Positions 17,442-26,786 of a DNA stretch of 64,000 nucleotides are shown piece after piece (position 1 is the first letter of the stretch; each line of letters starts with the position of its first letter). The notes under the pieces are model-generated. The model saw only the letters and a list, made by a program, of their open reading frames with translations. It made no database searches and had not been told where the DNA came from. This DNA is from Nocardiopsis ansamitocini (lineage in GTDB: Bacteria; Actinomycetota; Actinomycetes; Streptosporangiales; Streptosporangiaceae). The stretch spans positions 795,299 to 859,298 of the forward strand of contig NZ_BSQG01000001.1 in assembly GCF_030268225.1 (NCBI RefSeq). The letters are read 5' to 3'. Both the position numbers and the translations under genes were made by a program.

Positions 17442-18425
17442 TCACAGCACGCGCGTCCGCGGATCAACCAAGAAACGCCCGATATCGGCAAGCAAACCCG
17501 CGGTGACCACGCACAACGCCCCAAAGCAACAGACCGCTGCGACTGCGTGGACATCCCCCCGCCCAACCGAATCAAGCAGGTACTCGCCCACACCGTGCCA
17601 CCCGAACACCTTTTCGGTGAAGACCGCGCTGGCGAACAGCAGGGCCGAGGAGTACCCGAAATAGGTCACCGCGGGCCCCAACGCGGTGCGCAACCCGTGC
17701 CGGAACAGAGCGGCGCGCTTGGTCAACCCTTTGGCCCGCGCGGTGCGCACGTAGTCGGAACCGGCCTCGTCGAGCATGAGGTTGCGCTGGTAGCGACTGA
17801 ACAACGCGATCTGCGGCAACGCCACGGTGAGCGTCGGAAGCAGGAGATGGCGTGCCCGGTCCATCACCTGCGCCACCGGCCCCCCGTTCAGGCCGGGAGT
17901 GAACTCCCCGGTTGCACGCAGCAGTTCGCTTCCGGTGACCTGGTTGACCCACAGCGCCGCACTCTGTAGCGAGACGGCGACGACCACCGCCGGCGTGGAG
18001 ATGACGAGCAACGATACGGCCACCGAGGTGCGGTCCAGTCCTCCGCGATGGCGGCTCGCGGCCAAGGCACCGAGCAGTACCCCGCCAAGCGCGCCCAGGG
18101 CCGCGCCGAGTGCCAGCAGCCTGAGGCTGACACCGACCCGGCGCACCAGTTGAGCGGTGACGTCGGAACCGTCCCAGCTTCGACCGAAGTCCCCGGTGAC
18201 CACACCCGAGGCCCAGACCAGGTAGCGCTCGGCAAGAGGGGTGTCGGGATTGAGGTTGTACTCGTCGAGGAGCGCATCCACCGTCTCGGCGGGGGGCGGT
18301 GGCCGTTGCCCCTCGTAGTTTCCCCGCGGATCCAATGCGGTGGCAGCGAGCAGGTGGGCGCAACTCGCCGCCACGACGAGCAACAGCGCCTTGCCCACCA
18401 GGCGACGCAGCAGAAAACGGACCAC
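17442..18425 (-). CDS. DppB-type ABC transporter permease
   Basis: The 327-residue protein has six predicted membrane segments and the family-specific start MVRFLLRRLVGKALLLVVAA, a conserved SW-G-DV-A region before the second helix, and the EAA-type loop ARAKGLTKRAALFRHGLR. It would form half of a peptide transport channel. Its usual partner DppC and the ATPases DppD/DppF are not in the window. It follows dapF by 26 bp in the same direction, and its TGA overlaps a GTG (GTGA, 17442-17445). Confidence 0.9.
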   Translation of the reverse strand: MVRFLLRRLVGKALLLVVAASCAHLLAATALDPRGNYEGQRPPPPAETVDALLDEYNLNPDTPLAERYLVWASGVVTGDFGRSWDGSDVTAQLVRRVGVSLRLLALGAALGALGGVLLGALAASRHRGGLDRTSVAVSLLVISTPAVVVAVSLQSAALWVNQVTGSELLRATGEFTPGLNGGPVAQVMDRARHLLLPTLTVALPQIALFSRYQRNLMLDEAGSDYVRTARAKGLTKRAALFRHGLRTALGPAVTYFGYSSALLFASAVFTEKVFGWHGVGEYLLDSVGRGDVHAVAAVCCFGALCVVTAGLLADIGRFLVDPRTRVL

Positions 18426-18451
18426 CGCGCGCTCCTTGCCGAGAAACCAGG

Positions 18452-19270
18452 TCAGCCGGGCAGCCGGATGTCGCCTTCTGCGACGATCACGGCCGGCCCG
18501 CGCAACCGCGCCGAACCCGACTCAAGGGCAACGGTGCACGTGCCTCCCGGAACACGGACGGTCCATTGCGCGTCCGTCCCCGGTCCGCTGGCTGCGGCAG
18601 CGGCAGCGACGATCCCGGTGCCACACGAGCGGGTCTCGGCCGCCCCGCGCTCGTACACCCGCATGTCCAGTACGCCCGGTTCGGACTCGCAGAACACTTC
18701 GAGGTTGGCCCCTTGGGGGAATTCAGCAGCGTCGAACACCGGCGCGGTCCCCAGATCGACCCCGGCCACCGGCCCCGCCACCCGGCAGGCCAAGTGGGGA
18801 TTGCCGACCGAGACGCGCTCACCGGTCAGCTCGGCGCCGCCCAGCACTGCGGTTCCCCTCCCCAGCATCCCCACCGGTCCCATGTCCACGGTGATGTCGC
18901 TGTCCTCGTGCACTGTTACCTGCCGGGTACCGGCACGGGTGCCCACGCCGAACGAGGTCTCGGCCAGCAAGCCGGCGCTCAGCAGGTACCTGGCGAACAC
19001 GCGAACGCCGTTGCCGCACATCTCGGCGACACTGCCGTCCGCGTTGCGGTAGTCCATGAACCACTCGCACTCCGCGGACGAGGCGGCCGGACCGGTCAAC
19101 GGTTCATCGAATGCCTTCGTACGCACCACCCGCAGGACGCCGTCGCCTCCGATACCCGCACGGCGGTCGCACAGCGCCGCAACCGACGCGGCGCTCAACG
19201 ACAGCGTGCCGTCGGGGTCGGGGAGGATGACGAAATCGTTCTCGGTGCCGTGGCCTTTGGCGAAACGCAT
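18452..19270 (-). CDS. dapF: Diaminopimelate epimerase
   Basis: The 272-residue enzyme has both catalytic cysteines in their motifs, Cys85 (MCGNGVR) and Cys216 (SCGTGI), and starts with the standard FAKGHGTENDFV. It converts LL- to meso-diaminopimelate for lysine and peptidoglycan synthesis. It is divergent from miaA, with 102 bp between them. The dapF-miaA-miaB-hflX neighbourhood is common in actinobacteria. Confidence 0.97.
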   Translation of the reverse strand: MRFAKGHGTENDFVILPDPDGTLSLSAASVAALCDRRAGIGGDGVLRVVRTKAFDEPLTGPAASSAECEWFMDYRNADGSVAEMCGNGVRVFARYLLSAGLLAETSFGVGTRAGTRQVTVHEDSDITVDMGPVGMLGRGTAVLGGAELTGERVSVGNPHLACRVAGPVAGVDLGTAPVFDAAEFPQGANLEVFCESEPGVLDMRVYERGAAETRSCGTGIVAAAAAASGPGTDAQWTVRVPGGTCTVALESGSARLRGPAVIVAEGDIRLPG

Positions 19271-19372
19271 GTGGTCATCTTAGGAGCCGGAGCGCCCAGA
19301 CCGGCCGAAAATACGAAAACGGCCCGCTCCATCCCGGACCAGCCCGCCGGGAGGCGCTGGCACACTGGAGGG

Positions 19373-20308
19373 GTGAGCACAGTGATCGCGGTCGTCGGGG
19401 CGACCGCAACGGGCAAATCCGATCTCGGCGTCGGTCTCGCACGACGACTGGGTGCGGGCGACTCCCCGGGTGAGGTCATCAACGCCGACTCCATGCAGTT
19501 GTACCGGGGGATGGACATCGGCACCGCCAAGCTGAGCGTGGCCGAGCGGGACGATGTGCCCCACCACCTGCTCGACATCTGGGACATCACTCAGACCGCA
19601 AACGTTGCCGCCTACCAACGGCTCTCCCGCGACGTCATCGACGACCTGCGCGATTCCGGACGCACACCGATCCTGGTGGGCGGCTCGGGACTCTACATCC
19701 GGGGTGCCCTGGACGCGCTGGACTTCCCCGGCACCGATCCCGTGGTGCGGGCACGGCTGGAGACCGAACTCGCCGAACGGGGGTCGCTCGTCCTCCATGC
19801 CCGTCTGGCCCGGCTCGACCCGGCTGCGGGCATCGCGATCCTGCCCACCAACGGGCGCCGGGTCGTACGTGCGCTTGAGGTCATCGAACTGACCGGCGGA
19901 CCGTTCACCGCCACACTCCCCGAGCACGTGTCCCGCTATCCGTGCGTGCAGATCGGCCTGGCCGTGCCCCGCCCCGAACTGGACGCACGCATCGAACTTC
20001 GTGTCACACGCATGTGGGAGGCGGGCCTCGTCGACGAGGTTCGCAACCTGGAGAAGAACGGGCTGCGCGATGGCCTGACCGCCTCCCGGGCCCTGGGGTA
20101 CGCCCAGGTGCTGCGCTTCCTGGCGGAGGAGTGTTCCGAGGACGAGGCCCGGGAGGAGACCGTGCGAGCCACCCGCCGCTTCGCCCGACGCCAGGACTCC
20201 TGGTTCCGCCGCGACCCCCGCGTGCAGTGGCTCCCCTACGACGACCCCGACCTGCTGGAGAAAGCCGTCGCGCTGGTGGAGGCGGGCCCGGTCGGATCCG
20301 GCGGATAG
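19373..20308 (+). CDS. miaA: tRNA dimethylallyltransferase
   Basis: The product of about 311 residues contains the P-loop VVGATATGKSDLG, NADSMQLYRGMDIGTAK, PHHLLDI and GGSGLYIRGALD of MiaA. It isopentenylates A37 of tRNAs reading UNN codons, making the substrate of MiaB, encoded 3 kb downstream on the other strand. GTG 19373 is given as the start, but GGAGG (19367-19371) is only 1 nt away. The GTG at 19382, three codons later, has a 10-nt spacing and may be the true start (MIAVVGATATG). Confidence 0.95.
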   Translation: MSTVIAVVGATATGKSDLGVGLARRLGAGDSPGEVINADSMQLYRGMDIGTAKLSVAERDDVPHHLLDIWDITQTANVAAYQRLSRDVIDDLRDSGRTPILVGGSGLYIRGALDALDFPGTDPVVRARLETELAERGSLVLHARLARLDPAAGIAILPTNGRRVVRALEVIELTGGPFTATLPEHVSRYPCVQIGLAVPRPELDARIELRVTRMWEAGLVDEVRNLEKNGLRDGLTASRALGYAQVLRFLAEECSEDEAREETVRATRRFARRQDSWFRRDPRVQWLPYDDPDLLEKAVALVEAGPVGSGG

Positions 20309-20370
20309 ATCTACCCCCTCTTCACCCCGTGCACCGATTTTGTTGATCCGGGTACGGGTACTGGCGCGCC

Positions 20371-21165
20371 ATGACCCAAACAGCCGAGTACCCGCCGGGC
20401 GCACCGGCATGGTTCGACCTGGCCGTGCGCGATCTCAGCACGGCGCAGCACTTCTACACCGAGGTGCTGGAGTGGGAGTTCTACGAATCCCCCTATGCAC
20501 TGGCCAGCGTTCGAGGCAGGCGTGTGGCCGGGCTGACCGAGCCCTGGGAGAGCGCTCCGCCCCCGGCATCGTCGAGTTGGACCGTCTACCTGTCGACCGA
20601 CGACATCGACGCCTCCCTGGAAGCCGTGCGAGACGCCGGGGGCACCATCGTGACCGAGCGGACCGACATGCCCGGGATCAGCTCCACCGCGATCGTGCGC
20701 GATCCCACCGGCGTGGTCTTCGCACTCTGGCAGGCGGACGGAATGGCCGGCGCGGAAGCGTTCGGAACCTCCGGCGCGCCCATCTGGGCCGAGGTCACCA
20801 GCACCGAAACCTCCGTCACAGAGGCGTTCTTGACCGCGGTCTTCGGCTACGAGGCCGAACGGTACCCCGACTTCGATTTCGTCACCCTCTCCAGCGGCGG
20901 CGACCCGGTGTGCGGTGTGTACGGCGGAGCTGCTGAGCGCGCCGGCGAGGGCCACGGCGCATGGTTGCCGTACTTCGTGGTGGAAAGCTCCGATGTCGCC
21001 GCGGTACTGGCCGAGCGGGCCGGCGGTACGGTACTGCGCGCTGCCGAGGACACCCCTATGGGCCGGTGGACGATGCTGGCGGATCCGTTCGGCGCGCATT
21101 TCGCCGCGATCGAGGTCGCTCCGGAGTACGTGGTGGGTCAGGAGGTCCACGAGGCGACGAGGTAG
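20371..21165 (+). CDS. VOC (glyoxalase/bleomycin-resistance fold) family protein, two-domain
   Basis: The 264-residue protein consists of two tandem VOC modules. The first (about 12-125) has WFDLAVRDLSTAQHFYTEVLEWEF and ends IVRDPTGVVFALWQ; the second (about 138-258) has WAEVTSTETSVTEAFLTAVFGYEA and ends LADPFGAHFAAIEV. Such duplicated VOC proteins are widespread in actinomycetes; the substrate is unknown. Its 3' end overlaps the convergent neighbouring gene by 28 bp (21138-21165). Confidence 0.85.
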   Translation: MTQTAEYPPGAPAWFDLAVRDLSTAQHFYTEVLEWEFYESPYALASVRGRRVAGLTEPWESAPPPASSSWTVYLSTDDIDASLEAVRDAGGTIVTERTDMPGISSTAIVRDPTGVVFALWQADGMAGAEAFGTSGAPIWAEVTSTETSVTEAFLTAVFGYEAERYPDFDFVTLSSGGDPVCGVYGGAAERAGEGHGAWLPYFVVESSDVAAVLAERAGGTVLRAAEDTPMGRWTMLADPFGAHFAAIEVAPEYVVGQEVHEATR

Positions 21166-21821
21166 CCCACCCCGTAAGGCGCCTGGTACGCCACGAGCTC
21201 ACCCTTGAGTCCCGCCCCGACTGCGGCACCGGCCAGAACCTGCCACGCGGCTCTGCCCGCCACCATCAGGTCGCGCGCGAGCACCGGATCGAGGGCTGCG
21301 AGGGCGGCGGTATCAGCAGCGCCCAGTGCCGACGCCACCGCGTCGTCGTAGGCCGCCGCGCGGTCGTCGACCCGGCCGGGCGAGCGGTCGGTACGACGGG
21401 CGCTGCCGTCCCCCATCACCAGCACGGCCACCCGGGGGGACGCCTCCGCCAAGTCGAGGCCCAACGCACTGCACGCGGCGGGCGTGGCGTCGTCGGCGAC
21501 CTCGATGTAGCCATCGGGAACAGCACCGGAACGGCGGGCCAGCCAGCGTCCGATCGTCGTTGCGAGCCCCAGCACCGCAGGCCCCGACCCCACCTCGACA
21601 GGGGCCCCGTATCCGGCCAGGCTGCCGGCCGCATCGGCGGGGTGGCGGCGGGTCGGCTTCCCCGCTCCGACAACGAACAGGCGGTCGGGGCGAGCTTCGA
21701 CGAGGGTGCCGATCGCACGATCGCAGGCGGCCCGCACTTCGTCGAGCTCGTGGGCCGCTCCGCCTGCGACCTCGGGCACGAGCAGCGGCGGATGGGGACA
21801 TACAGCAGCGGCGATCAACAC
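21138..21821 (-). CDS. Class III extradiol dioxygenase-like protein of unknown function
   Basis: From GTG 21821 the protein has 227 residues and begins VLIAAAVCPHPPLLVPEV, the start seen in actinobacterial proteins annotated as class III extradiol dioxygenase subunit B-like. VVGAG, VLVMGDGSARRT and a C-terminal VAYQAPYGVGYLVASW also fit. The family is found between miaA and miaB in many actinomycetes, so it may have a housekeeping role; no reaction is established. The metal-site histidine of the CPHPP motif is present. The upstream in-frame ATG (21872) has no better signal. Confidence 0.72.
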   Translation of the reverse strand: MLIAAAVCPHPPLLVPEVAGGAAHELDEVRAACDRAIGTLVEARPDRLFVVGAGKPTRRHPADAAGSLAGYGAPVEVGSGPAVLGLATTIGRWLARRSGAVPDGYIEVADDATPAACSALGLDLAEASPRVAVLVMGDGSARRTDRSPGRVDDRAAAYDDAVASALGAADTAALAALDPVLARDLMVAGRAAWQVLAGAAVGAGLKGELVAYQAPYGVGYLVASWTS

Positions 21822-21878
21822 GCTGGAGAGGCTATCGGGACGTTCCCTTCTGCCGCGGGGAGTCCCCGGCAAACGGGT

Positions 21879-21922
21879 AGGTATACCTCCGTCCGGCCAA
21901 GGGCGGCACCGTCGCCGGACGG
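21879..21922. repeat. Palindrome and hairpin upstream of the P450 gene
   Basis: AGGTATACCT (21879-21888) is a perfect 10-bp palindrome and is followed directly by CCGTCCGGC paired with GCCGGACGG (21889-21897 with 21914-21922). They lie in the divergent 185-bp gap, 85-128 bp before the P450 start. They could be an operator and a leader hairpin. Confidence 0.35.
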
Positions 21923-22006
21923 CCGGGAGTCCGACCTCTTGTTGTTCGGGGAGGGAGGTGTTCGGGCAACGCCGACCTCGCCCGCCACGAGCTCTGAGGA
22001 GTCGCC

Positions 22007-23257
22007 ATGACCGACAGAAACGTCCCCGACCTGACCGACCCCGCGCTCATGGAAGATCCCTACGGCGGGTACGGACGCCTGCGCGAGCGGGGCCCCGTTC
22101 TTCGTGGGCGGTTCTTGGAAGGCACCCCCACCTGGTACGTCACGCGTTACGACGATGTGCGCGCGGTGCTCGGCGACAGCCGGTTCGCCAACGACCCGCG
22201 CTCCGTTCCCGACGCGCCCGAGAAGAGTCCCCGCGACCACGCGCTGAAGATGTTCGGGGTCCCCGAAGAACTCACCGGCTACCTGGTCGGCACCATCCTG
22301 GACTCCGACCCGCCCGATCACACCCGGCTGCGCAAACTGGTCTCGCGTACGTTCACCGTCCGTCGCGTCTCGCAATTGCGCCCGCGCGTGGTCGCGATCA
22401 CCGACGGACTGCTGGACCGGCTCCCCGACTCCGCCGAAAACGGGGTGACCGATCTGATCGAGGGCTTCGCCTACCCACTGCCCAGTGCGGTCATCTGCGA
22501 GATGGTGGGGGTCCCCGAGGCCGATCGGTCGCTGTGGCGGGACTGGGGCAAGTCCCTGGTGGCAAGGGATCCGAAGGTGATGCCGAACGCGCTGCGTTCG
22601 ATGGTGGACTACGTACACGACCTCATCGGGCAGCGCCGGTCGGCCCCGACCGACGACCTGCTCAGCGGCCTCATCCGAACCCACGACGAGGAGGGGGACC
22701 GGCTCAGCGACGTCGAGATGGTGACGCTGGTGTTCACCCTGGTGCTGGCCGGGCACGAGACCACTGCGCACCTGATCGGGAACGGGACCGTAGCGCTGCT
22801 CACCCACCCCGAACAGCTCGCACTGCTCCGGCAGGACCCCGGTGCCTGGCCGCACGCGGTGCACGAGCTGATGCGCTGGTGCGGGCCGGTACAACTCCCC
22901 CGGCTGCGCTACGCGACGGAGGACGTGGAGTTGGCCGGAACCCTGATCGAACGGGGCGACGCCGTTCAGGCGGTCATCGTCTCCGCCAACTTCGACCCGC
23001 GCGAGTTCGACTCACCGGACCGCTTCGACATCACGCGTGTGCCAGAAGCCCACGGCGAGGGGCACGTGGGGTTCGGGTACGGTGCCCACTACTGCCTGGG
23101 TGCTGCCCTGGCCCGTCAGGAGTGCGAGGTCGCCCTGAGCGCGCTGTTCGAGCGTTTCCCCTCCCTCTCCCTGGCGGTGGCACCCGAAAACCTGCCGTGG
23201 ATGCCGCTCCCCGGCAATCGTCGCCTGGCCCGGCTCCCGGTCCGGCTGGAGGGGTGA
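22007..23257 (+). CDS. Cytochrome P450 (bacterial class I type)
   Basis: The 416-residue protein has all P450 signatures: I-helix AGHETTAH, the ExxR motif in HELMRW, and the haem loop FGYGAHYCLGAALAR with Cys363 as the axial ligand. Overall it resembles the large CYP107/CYP105-like actinomycete group; the substrate is unknown. AGGAG lies 5 nt before the ATG. No ferredoxin, ferredoxin reductase or biosynthetic cluster is adjacent, so it must borrow redox partners. Confidence 0.93.
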   Translation: MTDRNVPDLTDPALMEDPYGGYGRLRERGPVLRGRFLEGTPTWYVTRYDDVRAVLGDSRFANDPRSVPDAPEKSPRDHALKMFGVPEELTGYLVGTILDSDPPDHTRLRKLVSRTFTVRRVSQLRPRVVAITDGLLDRLPDSAENGVTDLIEGFAYPLPSAVICEMVGVPEADRSLWRDWGKSLVARDPKVMPNALRSMVDYVHDLIGQRRSAPTDDLLSGLIRTHDEEGDRLSDVEMVTLVFTLVLAGHETTAHLIGNGTVALLTHPEQLALLRQDPGAWPHAVHELMRWCGPVQLPRLRYATEDVELAGTLIERGDAVQAVIVSANFDPREFDSPDRFDITRVPEAHGEGHVGFGYGAHYCLGAALARQECEVALSALFERFPSLSLAVAPENLPWMPLPGNRRLARLPVRLEG

Positions 23258-23299
23258 TGCGGATGCCCGGCACCGTCGCGGCGGTCGGGTGAGCAACAG

Positions 23300-23329
23300 A
23301 GGGGCCCGGGAAACCGCCCCCGAGCCCCT
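23300..23329. terminator. Bidirectional hairpin between P450 gene and miaB
   Basis: A 10-bp stem with one C-A mismatch (23300-23309 with 23320-23329) sits in the 92-bp convergent gap and could serve both genes. Confidence 0.5.
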
Positions 23330-23349
23330 TGATCGTGTGGTGGATCGGC

Positions 23350-24837
23350 TCAGTCCGACCCGCAGCCGCTCGACATCACCGGGAGAGGGGCGGGGACCCC
23401 CACCTTGGGCATACCGAGCAGGACCCCGGGTCCTGCCTCGGCCGGGGCTGCGTTGCGGGCTTCCCACGCGTCACCCGCACGGGTGCGCCGCACGGCGTGC
23501 ACCCCGGAGTCGGCGACGAGGTGGTGGGGGGCGGCGTAGGTGACGGTGACGGTTGCGAGGTCCCCAGGACGCAGATCGGTGTCGTCGTCCACCGCGAAGT
23601 GCACCAGGCGGCTGTCCGGGGCCCTTCCGGAGAGGCGGCGCCGGGCGCTGTCCTTCCGGCCCTCGCCCTCGGCGACCAGGACCTCGACCTCTCGTCCGAT
23701 GAGCTTGGCGTTCTCCTCGCCCGAGACGCGCTCCTGGACTTCGAGCAGGCGCATGTAGCGTTCCTGCACGACCTCCTTGGGCAGTTGCCCCTCCATCTCC
23801 GCGGCCGGGGTGCCGGGACGCTTGGAGTACTGGAAGGTGTAGGCGTGGGAGAACCGTGCCTGCTCGACGGCCTTCAACGTTTCGGCGAAGTCCTCCTCGG
23901 TCTCACCGGGGAAGCCGACGATGATGTCGGTGCTGATGGCCGCCTCGGGCATGGCAGCGCGCACCTTCTCCACGATGCCCAGGAAGCGGTCCTGACGGTA
24001 GGAGCGACGCATGGCCTTGAGGACACGGTCGGACCCCGACTGCATCGGCATGTGCAGTTGCGGCATGACGTTGGGTGTCTCGGCCATCGCCGCGATCACG
24101 TCGTCGGTGAAGTCACGTGGGTGGGGGGAGGTGAAGCGCACCCGCTCCAGGCCCTCGATCTCCCCGCATGCGCGCAGCAGCTTGGAGAACGCCTCGCGGT
24201 CCCCGAACTCCGCACCGTAGGCGTTGACGTTCTGGCCGAGCAGGGTCACCTCGATGGCACCCTCGGCGACAACGGCCCGCACCTCGGCGAGGATGTCACC
24301 GGGACGGCGGTCCTTCTCCTTGCCGCGCAGGGCGGGGACGATGCAGAAGGTGCACGTGTTGTTGCAGCCCACCGAGATCGAGACCCAGGCTGCGTAGACC
24401 GACTCGCGCCGGGTCGGCAAGGTGGAGGGGAAGGTCTCCAGGGACTCGGCGATCTCGACCTGGGCTTCGCGCTGGATCCGGGCACGTTCCAGCAACACCG
24501 GCAGCGAACCGATGTTGTGGGTGCCGAAGACGACGTCCACCCAGGGGGCCCGACGTACGATCTCGCCGCGGTCCTTCTGCGCGAGACAGCCGCCCACCGC
24601 GATCTGCATTCCGGGGTGGGCGTCCTTGACGGGCCTCAGGTGTCCGAGGTTGCCGTAGAGGCGATTGTCTGCGTTCTCACGGACCGCGCAGGTGTTGAAG
24701 ACGACAATGTCCGGCGTGGCGTCCTGTGCTGCCCGCTGGTAACCCGCGTCCTCCAGCAGGCCCGACAGGCGCTCGGAGTCGTGGACATTCATCTGGCAGC
24801 CGTAGGTCCGCACTTCGTAGGTACGACTCTGGCTCAC
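23350..24837 (-). CDS. miaB: tRNA-2-methylthio-N6-dimethylallyladenosine synthase
   Basis: The 495-residue radical SAM enzyme has the N-terminal UPF0004 domain ([32 protein letters not shown]), the radical SAM cluster CNNTCTFC with IVPALRG, and a C-terminal TRAM domain. It adds a methylthio group to i6A37 of tRNA, the product of MiaA. It binds two 4Fe-4S clusters, and both Cys triads are present. The last 60 residues beyond TRAM are Pro/Ala-rich and not conserved. It is divergent from gluA. Confidence 0.97.
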   Translation of the reverse strand: MSQSRTYEVRTYGCQMNVHDSERLSGLLEDAGYQRAAQDATPDIVVFNTCAVRENADNRLYGNLGHLRPVKDAHPGMQIAVGGCLAQKDRGEIVRRAPWVDVVFGTHNIGSLPVLLERARIQREAQVEIAESLETFPSTLPTRRESVYAAWVSISVGCNNTCTFCIVPALRGKEKDRRPGDILAEVRAVVAEGAIEVTLLGQNVNAYGAEFGDREAFSKLLRACGEIEGLERVRFTSPHPRDFTDDVIAAMAETPNVMPQLHMPMQSGSDRVLKAMRRSYRQDRFLGIVEKVRAAMPEAAISTDIIVGFPGETEEDFAETLKAVEQARFSHAYTFQYSKRPGTPAAEMEGQLPKEVVQERYMRLLEVQERVSGEENAKLIGREVEVLVAEGEGRKDSARRRLSGRAPDSRLVHFAVDDDTDLRPGDLATVTVTYAAPHHLVADSGVHAVRRTRAGDAWEARNAAPAEAGPGVLLGMPKVGVPAPLPVMSSGCGSD

Positions 24838-24852
24838 CCGTCCAGGCTAGTT

Positions 24853-24905
24853 GCTGCGCGCACCCTGCCCGACCGTCACGGTCGGGCATCCCAGGTCTGC
24901 GCAGC
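24853..24905. repeat. Nested inverted repeats between miaB and gluA
   Basis: GCTGCGC (24853-24859) pairs with GCGCAGC (24899-24905) around a perfect 10-bp inner stem (24866-24875 with 24879-24888, loop TCA). The structure starts 16 bp from the miaB start codon, so it could lie in the miaB leader, or act as a roadblock between divergent promoters. Confidence 0.45.
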
Positions 24906-25078
24906 TAGGTTGCCTGCGCCGGCGGCCCCCACCGCAACGGACACTTCGGACATCCCCAGCTTCAGCAGTCAGATTGCATAACATTTGTACCAATCGAGGC
25001 GTAACAAGTCTGCTACTCCATGTCCAAACGGTGTTTCTGGTGATGACAAGGAAACATCCGCCTACTAGGTTCCCGCAC

Positions 25079-25822
25079 ATGACCACAACTCCTCTCGTCG
25101 TGCTGGAGAACGTCAACAAGCACTTCGGCGACCTTCACGTGCTCCGCGACATCGATCTCTCAGTCACCGCCGGCGAGGTTGTCGTCGTCATCGGACCCTC
25201 TGGTTCAGGCAAGTCCACGCTCTGCCGCACCATCAACCGGCTGGAGACGATCGACACCGGCCGCATCCTGCTGGACGGTCAGCCGCTCCCCGCTGAGGGC
25301 CGCGGTCTGGCGAAGCTGCGCAGTGACGTGGGCATGGTGTTCCAGTCGTTCAACCTCTTCGCACACAAGACGGTGCTGCAGAACGTCACCCTGGGCCCCA
25401 TGAAGGTGCTCGGCCAGCCCAAGGCAAAGGCGACCGAGCGCGGAATGGAACTGCTGGACCGGGTGCGCATCGGCAACCAGGCACACAAGTACCCGGCGCA
25501 GCTCTCGGGCGGTCAGCAGCAGCGCGTGGCCATCGCGCGCGCCCTGGCGATGAACCCCAAGGTGCTCCTGTTCGACGAACCCACCTCGGCTCTGGACCCC
25601 GAAATGGTGCAGGAGGTCCTGGACGTCATGACCGACCTCGCCAAAGAGGGAATGACCATGGTCGTGGTGACCCACGAGATGGGCTTCGCCCGCCGCGCGG
25701 CCAATCGTGTGGTGTTCATGGCTGACGGCCAGATCGTCGAGGAGAACACACCCGACGAGTTCTTCACCAAACCGCAGTCCGAACGAGCCCGCGACTTCCT
25801 CTCCAAGATCCTGACCCACTAG
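25079..25822 (+). CDS. gluA: Glutamate-type amino acid ABC transporter ATP-binding protein
   Basis: From ATG 25079 the protein has 247 residues. Walker A is GPSGSGKST, the Q-loop is VFQSFNLF, the ABC signature is LSGGQQQR, Walker B is [12 protein letters not shown], and the H-loop is VVTHEM. It energises the GluBCD uptake system for glutamate or a related polar amino acid. The upstream in-frame ATG 25043 would add 12 unconserved residues. A 47-bp gap separates it from gluB. The gluABCD gene order matches the Corynebacterium and Streptomyces glutamate operon. Confidence 0.92.
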   Translation: MTTTPLVVLENVNKHFGDLHVLRDIDLSVTAGEVVVVIGPSGSGKSTLCRTINRLETIDTGRILLDGQPLPAEGRGLAKLRSDVGMVFQSFNLFAHKTVLQNVTLGPMKVLGQPKAKATERGMELLDRVRIGNQAHKYPAQLSGGQQQRVAIARALAMNPKVLLFDEPTSALDPEMVQEVLDVMTDLAKEGMTMVVVTHEMGFARRAANRVVFMADGQIVEENTPDEFFTKPQSERARDFLSKILTH

Positions 25823-25869
25823 GCATCCCCACGCTCCCCGCACGAAGCTAAGGAAGAGGTATTCCAATT

Positions 25870-26715
25870 ATGCGAGTTCGTCGCATCAGCGCAGCACTGG
25901 CCGGATCGGCCGCCGTGGCCCTGACCCTCGCCGCCTGCGGCACCGCCGAGGTCGGCGGCGACAGTGAGGGCGGCGGCGAAGGCGGCGGCGGTGACACCAT
26001 CACCATCGGCGTCAAGTACGACCAGCCCGGCCTCGGCCTGCTCGAAGGCAGCGCCCCCGTCGGGTTCGACGTGGACGTGGCCACTTTCATCGCCGGTGAA
26101 CTGGGCTACACCCCCGAGCAGATCGAATGGACCGAGGCGGCCTCCGCGAACCGCGAGGCGTTCCTCCAGCAGGGCACCGTGGACATGGTGATCGCCACCT
26201 ACTCCATCACCGACGAGCGCAAGAACGTCGTGGACTTCGCGGGGCCCTACTACGTCGCCCAGCAGGACATCGCCGTGGCCGCCGACGACTCCGACATCTC
26301 GGGCCCCGACGACCTCGCCGGCAAGGTGCTGTGCTCGGCATCGGGCTCGCGCTCGGCCAACAACATCGTCGAGGACATGGAGATCGACGCCGAGCTGCGT
26401 GAGGCCGGCAACTACTCCGAGTGCTTCGAGCTGCTGGCCAACGGCACCGTCGACGCTGTCACCACCGACAACACCATCCTGGCCGGGTTCGCCGCGCAGA
26501 ACCCCGACGCCTACAAGATGGTGAACAACCCCTTCGGCGAGGAGAAGTACGGGATCGGCCTGCCCAAGGGCGACACCGAGCGCTGCGAGGAGGTCAACGC
26601 CGCTGTCACCAAGATGTGGGACGAAGGCAAGACCACCGAATTCCTCGACAGCGCGTTCGGCGAGGTCGGCTTCGAGTACGCCGAAGAGCAGCCCGCGGTC
26701 GAAGGCTGCGCTTAA
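25870..26715 (+). CDS. gluB: Glutamate-type ABC transporter substrate-binding lipoprotein
   Basis: The 281-residue protein has a lipoprotein signal ending in LAAC (about residue 22), a Gly/Glu-rich linker and a family-3 solute-binding domain: ITIGVKYDQPGLG, GFDVDVATFIAGELGY, TYSITDERKNVVDFAGPYYVAQQDI. It binds the amino acid outside the membrane. AGGAAGAGG lies just upstream. A very strong hairpin follows the stop codon and probably sets its expression above that of the permeases. Confidence 0.92.
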   Translation: MRVRRISAALAGSAAVALTLAACGTAEVGGDSEGGGEGGGGDTITIGVKYDQPGLGLLEGSAPVGFDVDVATFIAGELGYTPEQIEWTEAASANREAFLQQGTVDMVIATYSITDERKNVVDFAGPYYVAQQDIAVAADDSDISGPDDLAGKVLCSASGSRSANNIVEDMEIDAELREAGNYSECFELLANGTVDAVTTDNTILAGFAAQNPDAYKMVNNPFGEEKYGIGLPKGDTERCEEVNAAVTKMWDEGKTTEFLDSAFGEVGFEYAEEQPAVEGCA

Positions 26716-26728
26716 TCACTGACCGCTT

Positions 26729-26767
26729 GCGCGGCCGGTGGTCTACTCGGTAGGCCACCGGCCGCGC
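26729..26767 (+). terminator. Strong hairpin between gluB and gluC (attenuator or mRNA-stability element)
   Basis: The arms 26729-26745 and 26751-26767 form a 17-bp stem with one G-T wobble and loop CTCGG. It fills the space between the gluB stop and the gluC start (26787). It could terminate part of the transcripts or protect the upstream gluB segment from 3' decay. Confidence 0.75.
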
Positions 26768-26786
26768 ATATGACCGGCTGGGACCC

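Noticed and set aside
20371-23257. VOC protein, extradiol-dioxygenase-like protein and P450 as an aromatic-degradation cluster
   Set aside because: The genes are on both strands with no shared operon, and the extradiol-like gene is a regular neighbour of miaA/miaB in actinomycetes.
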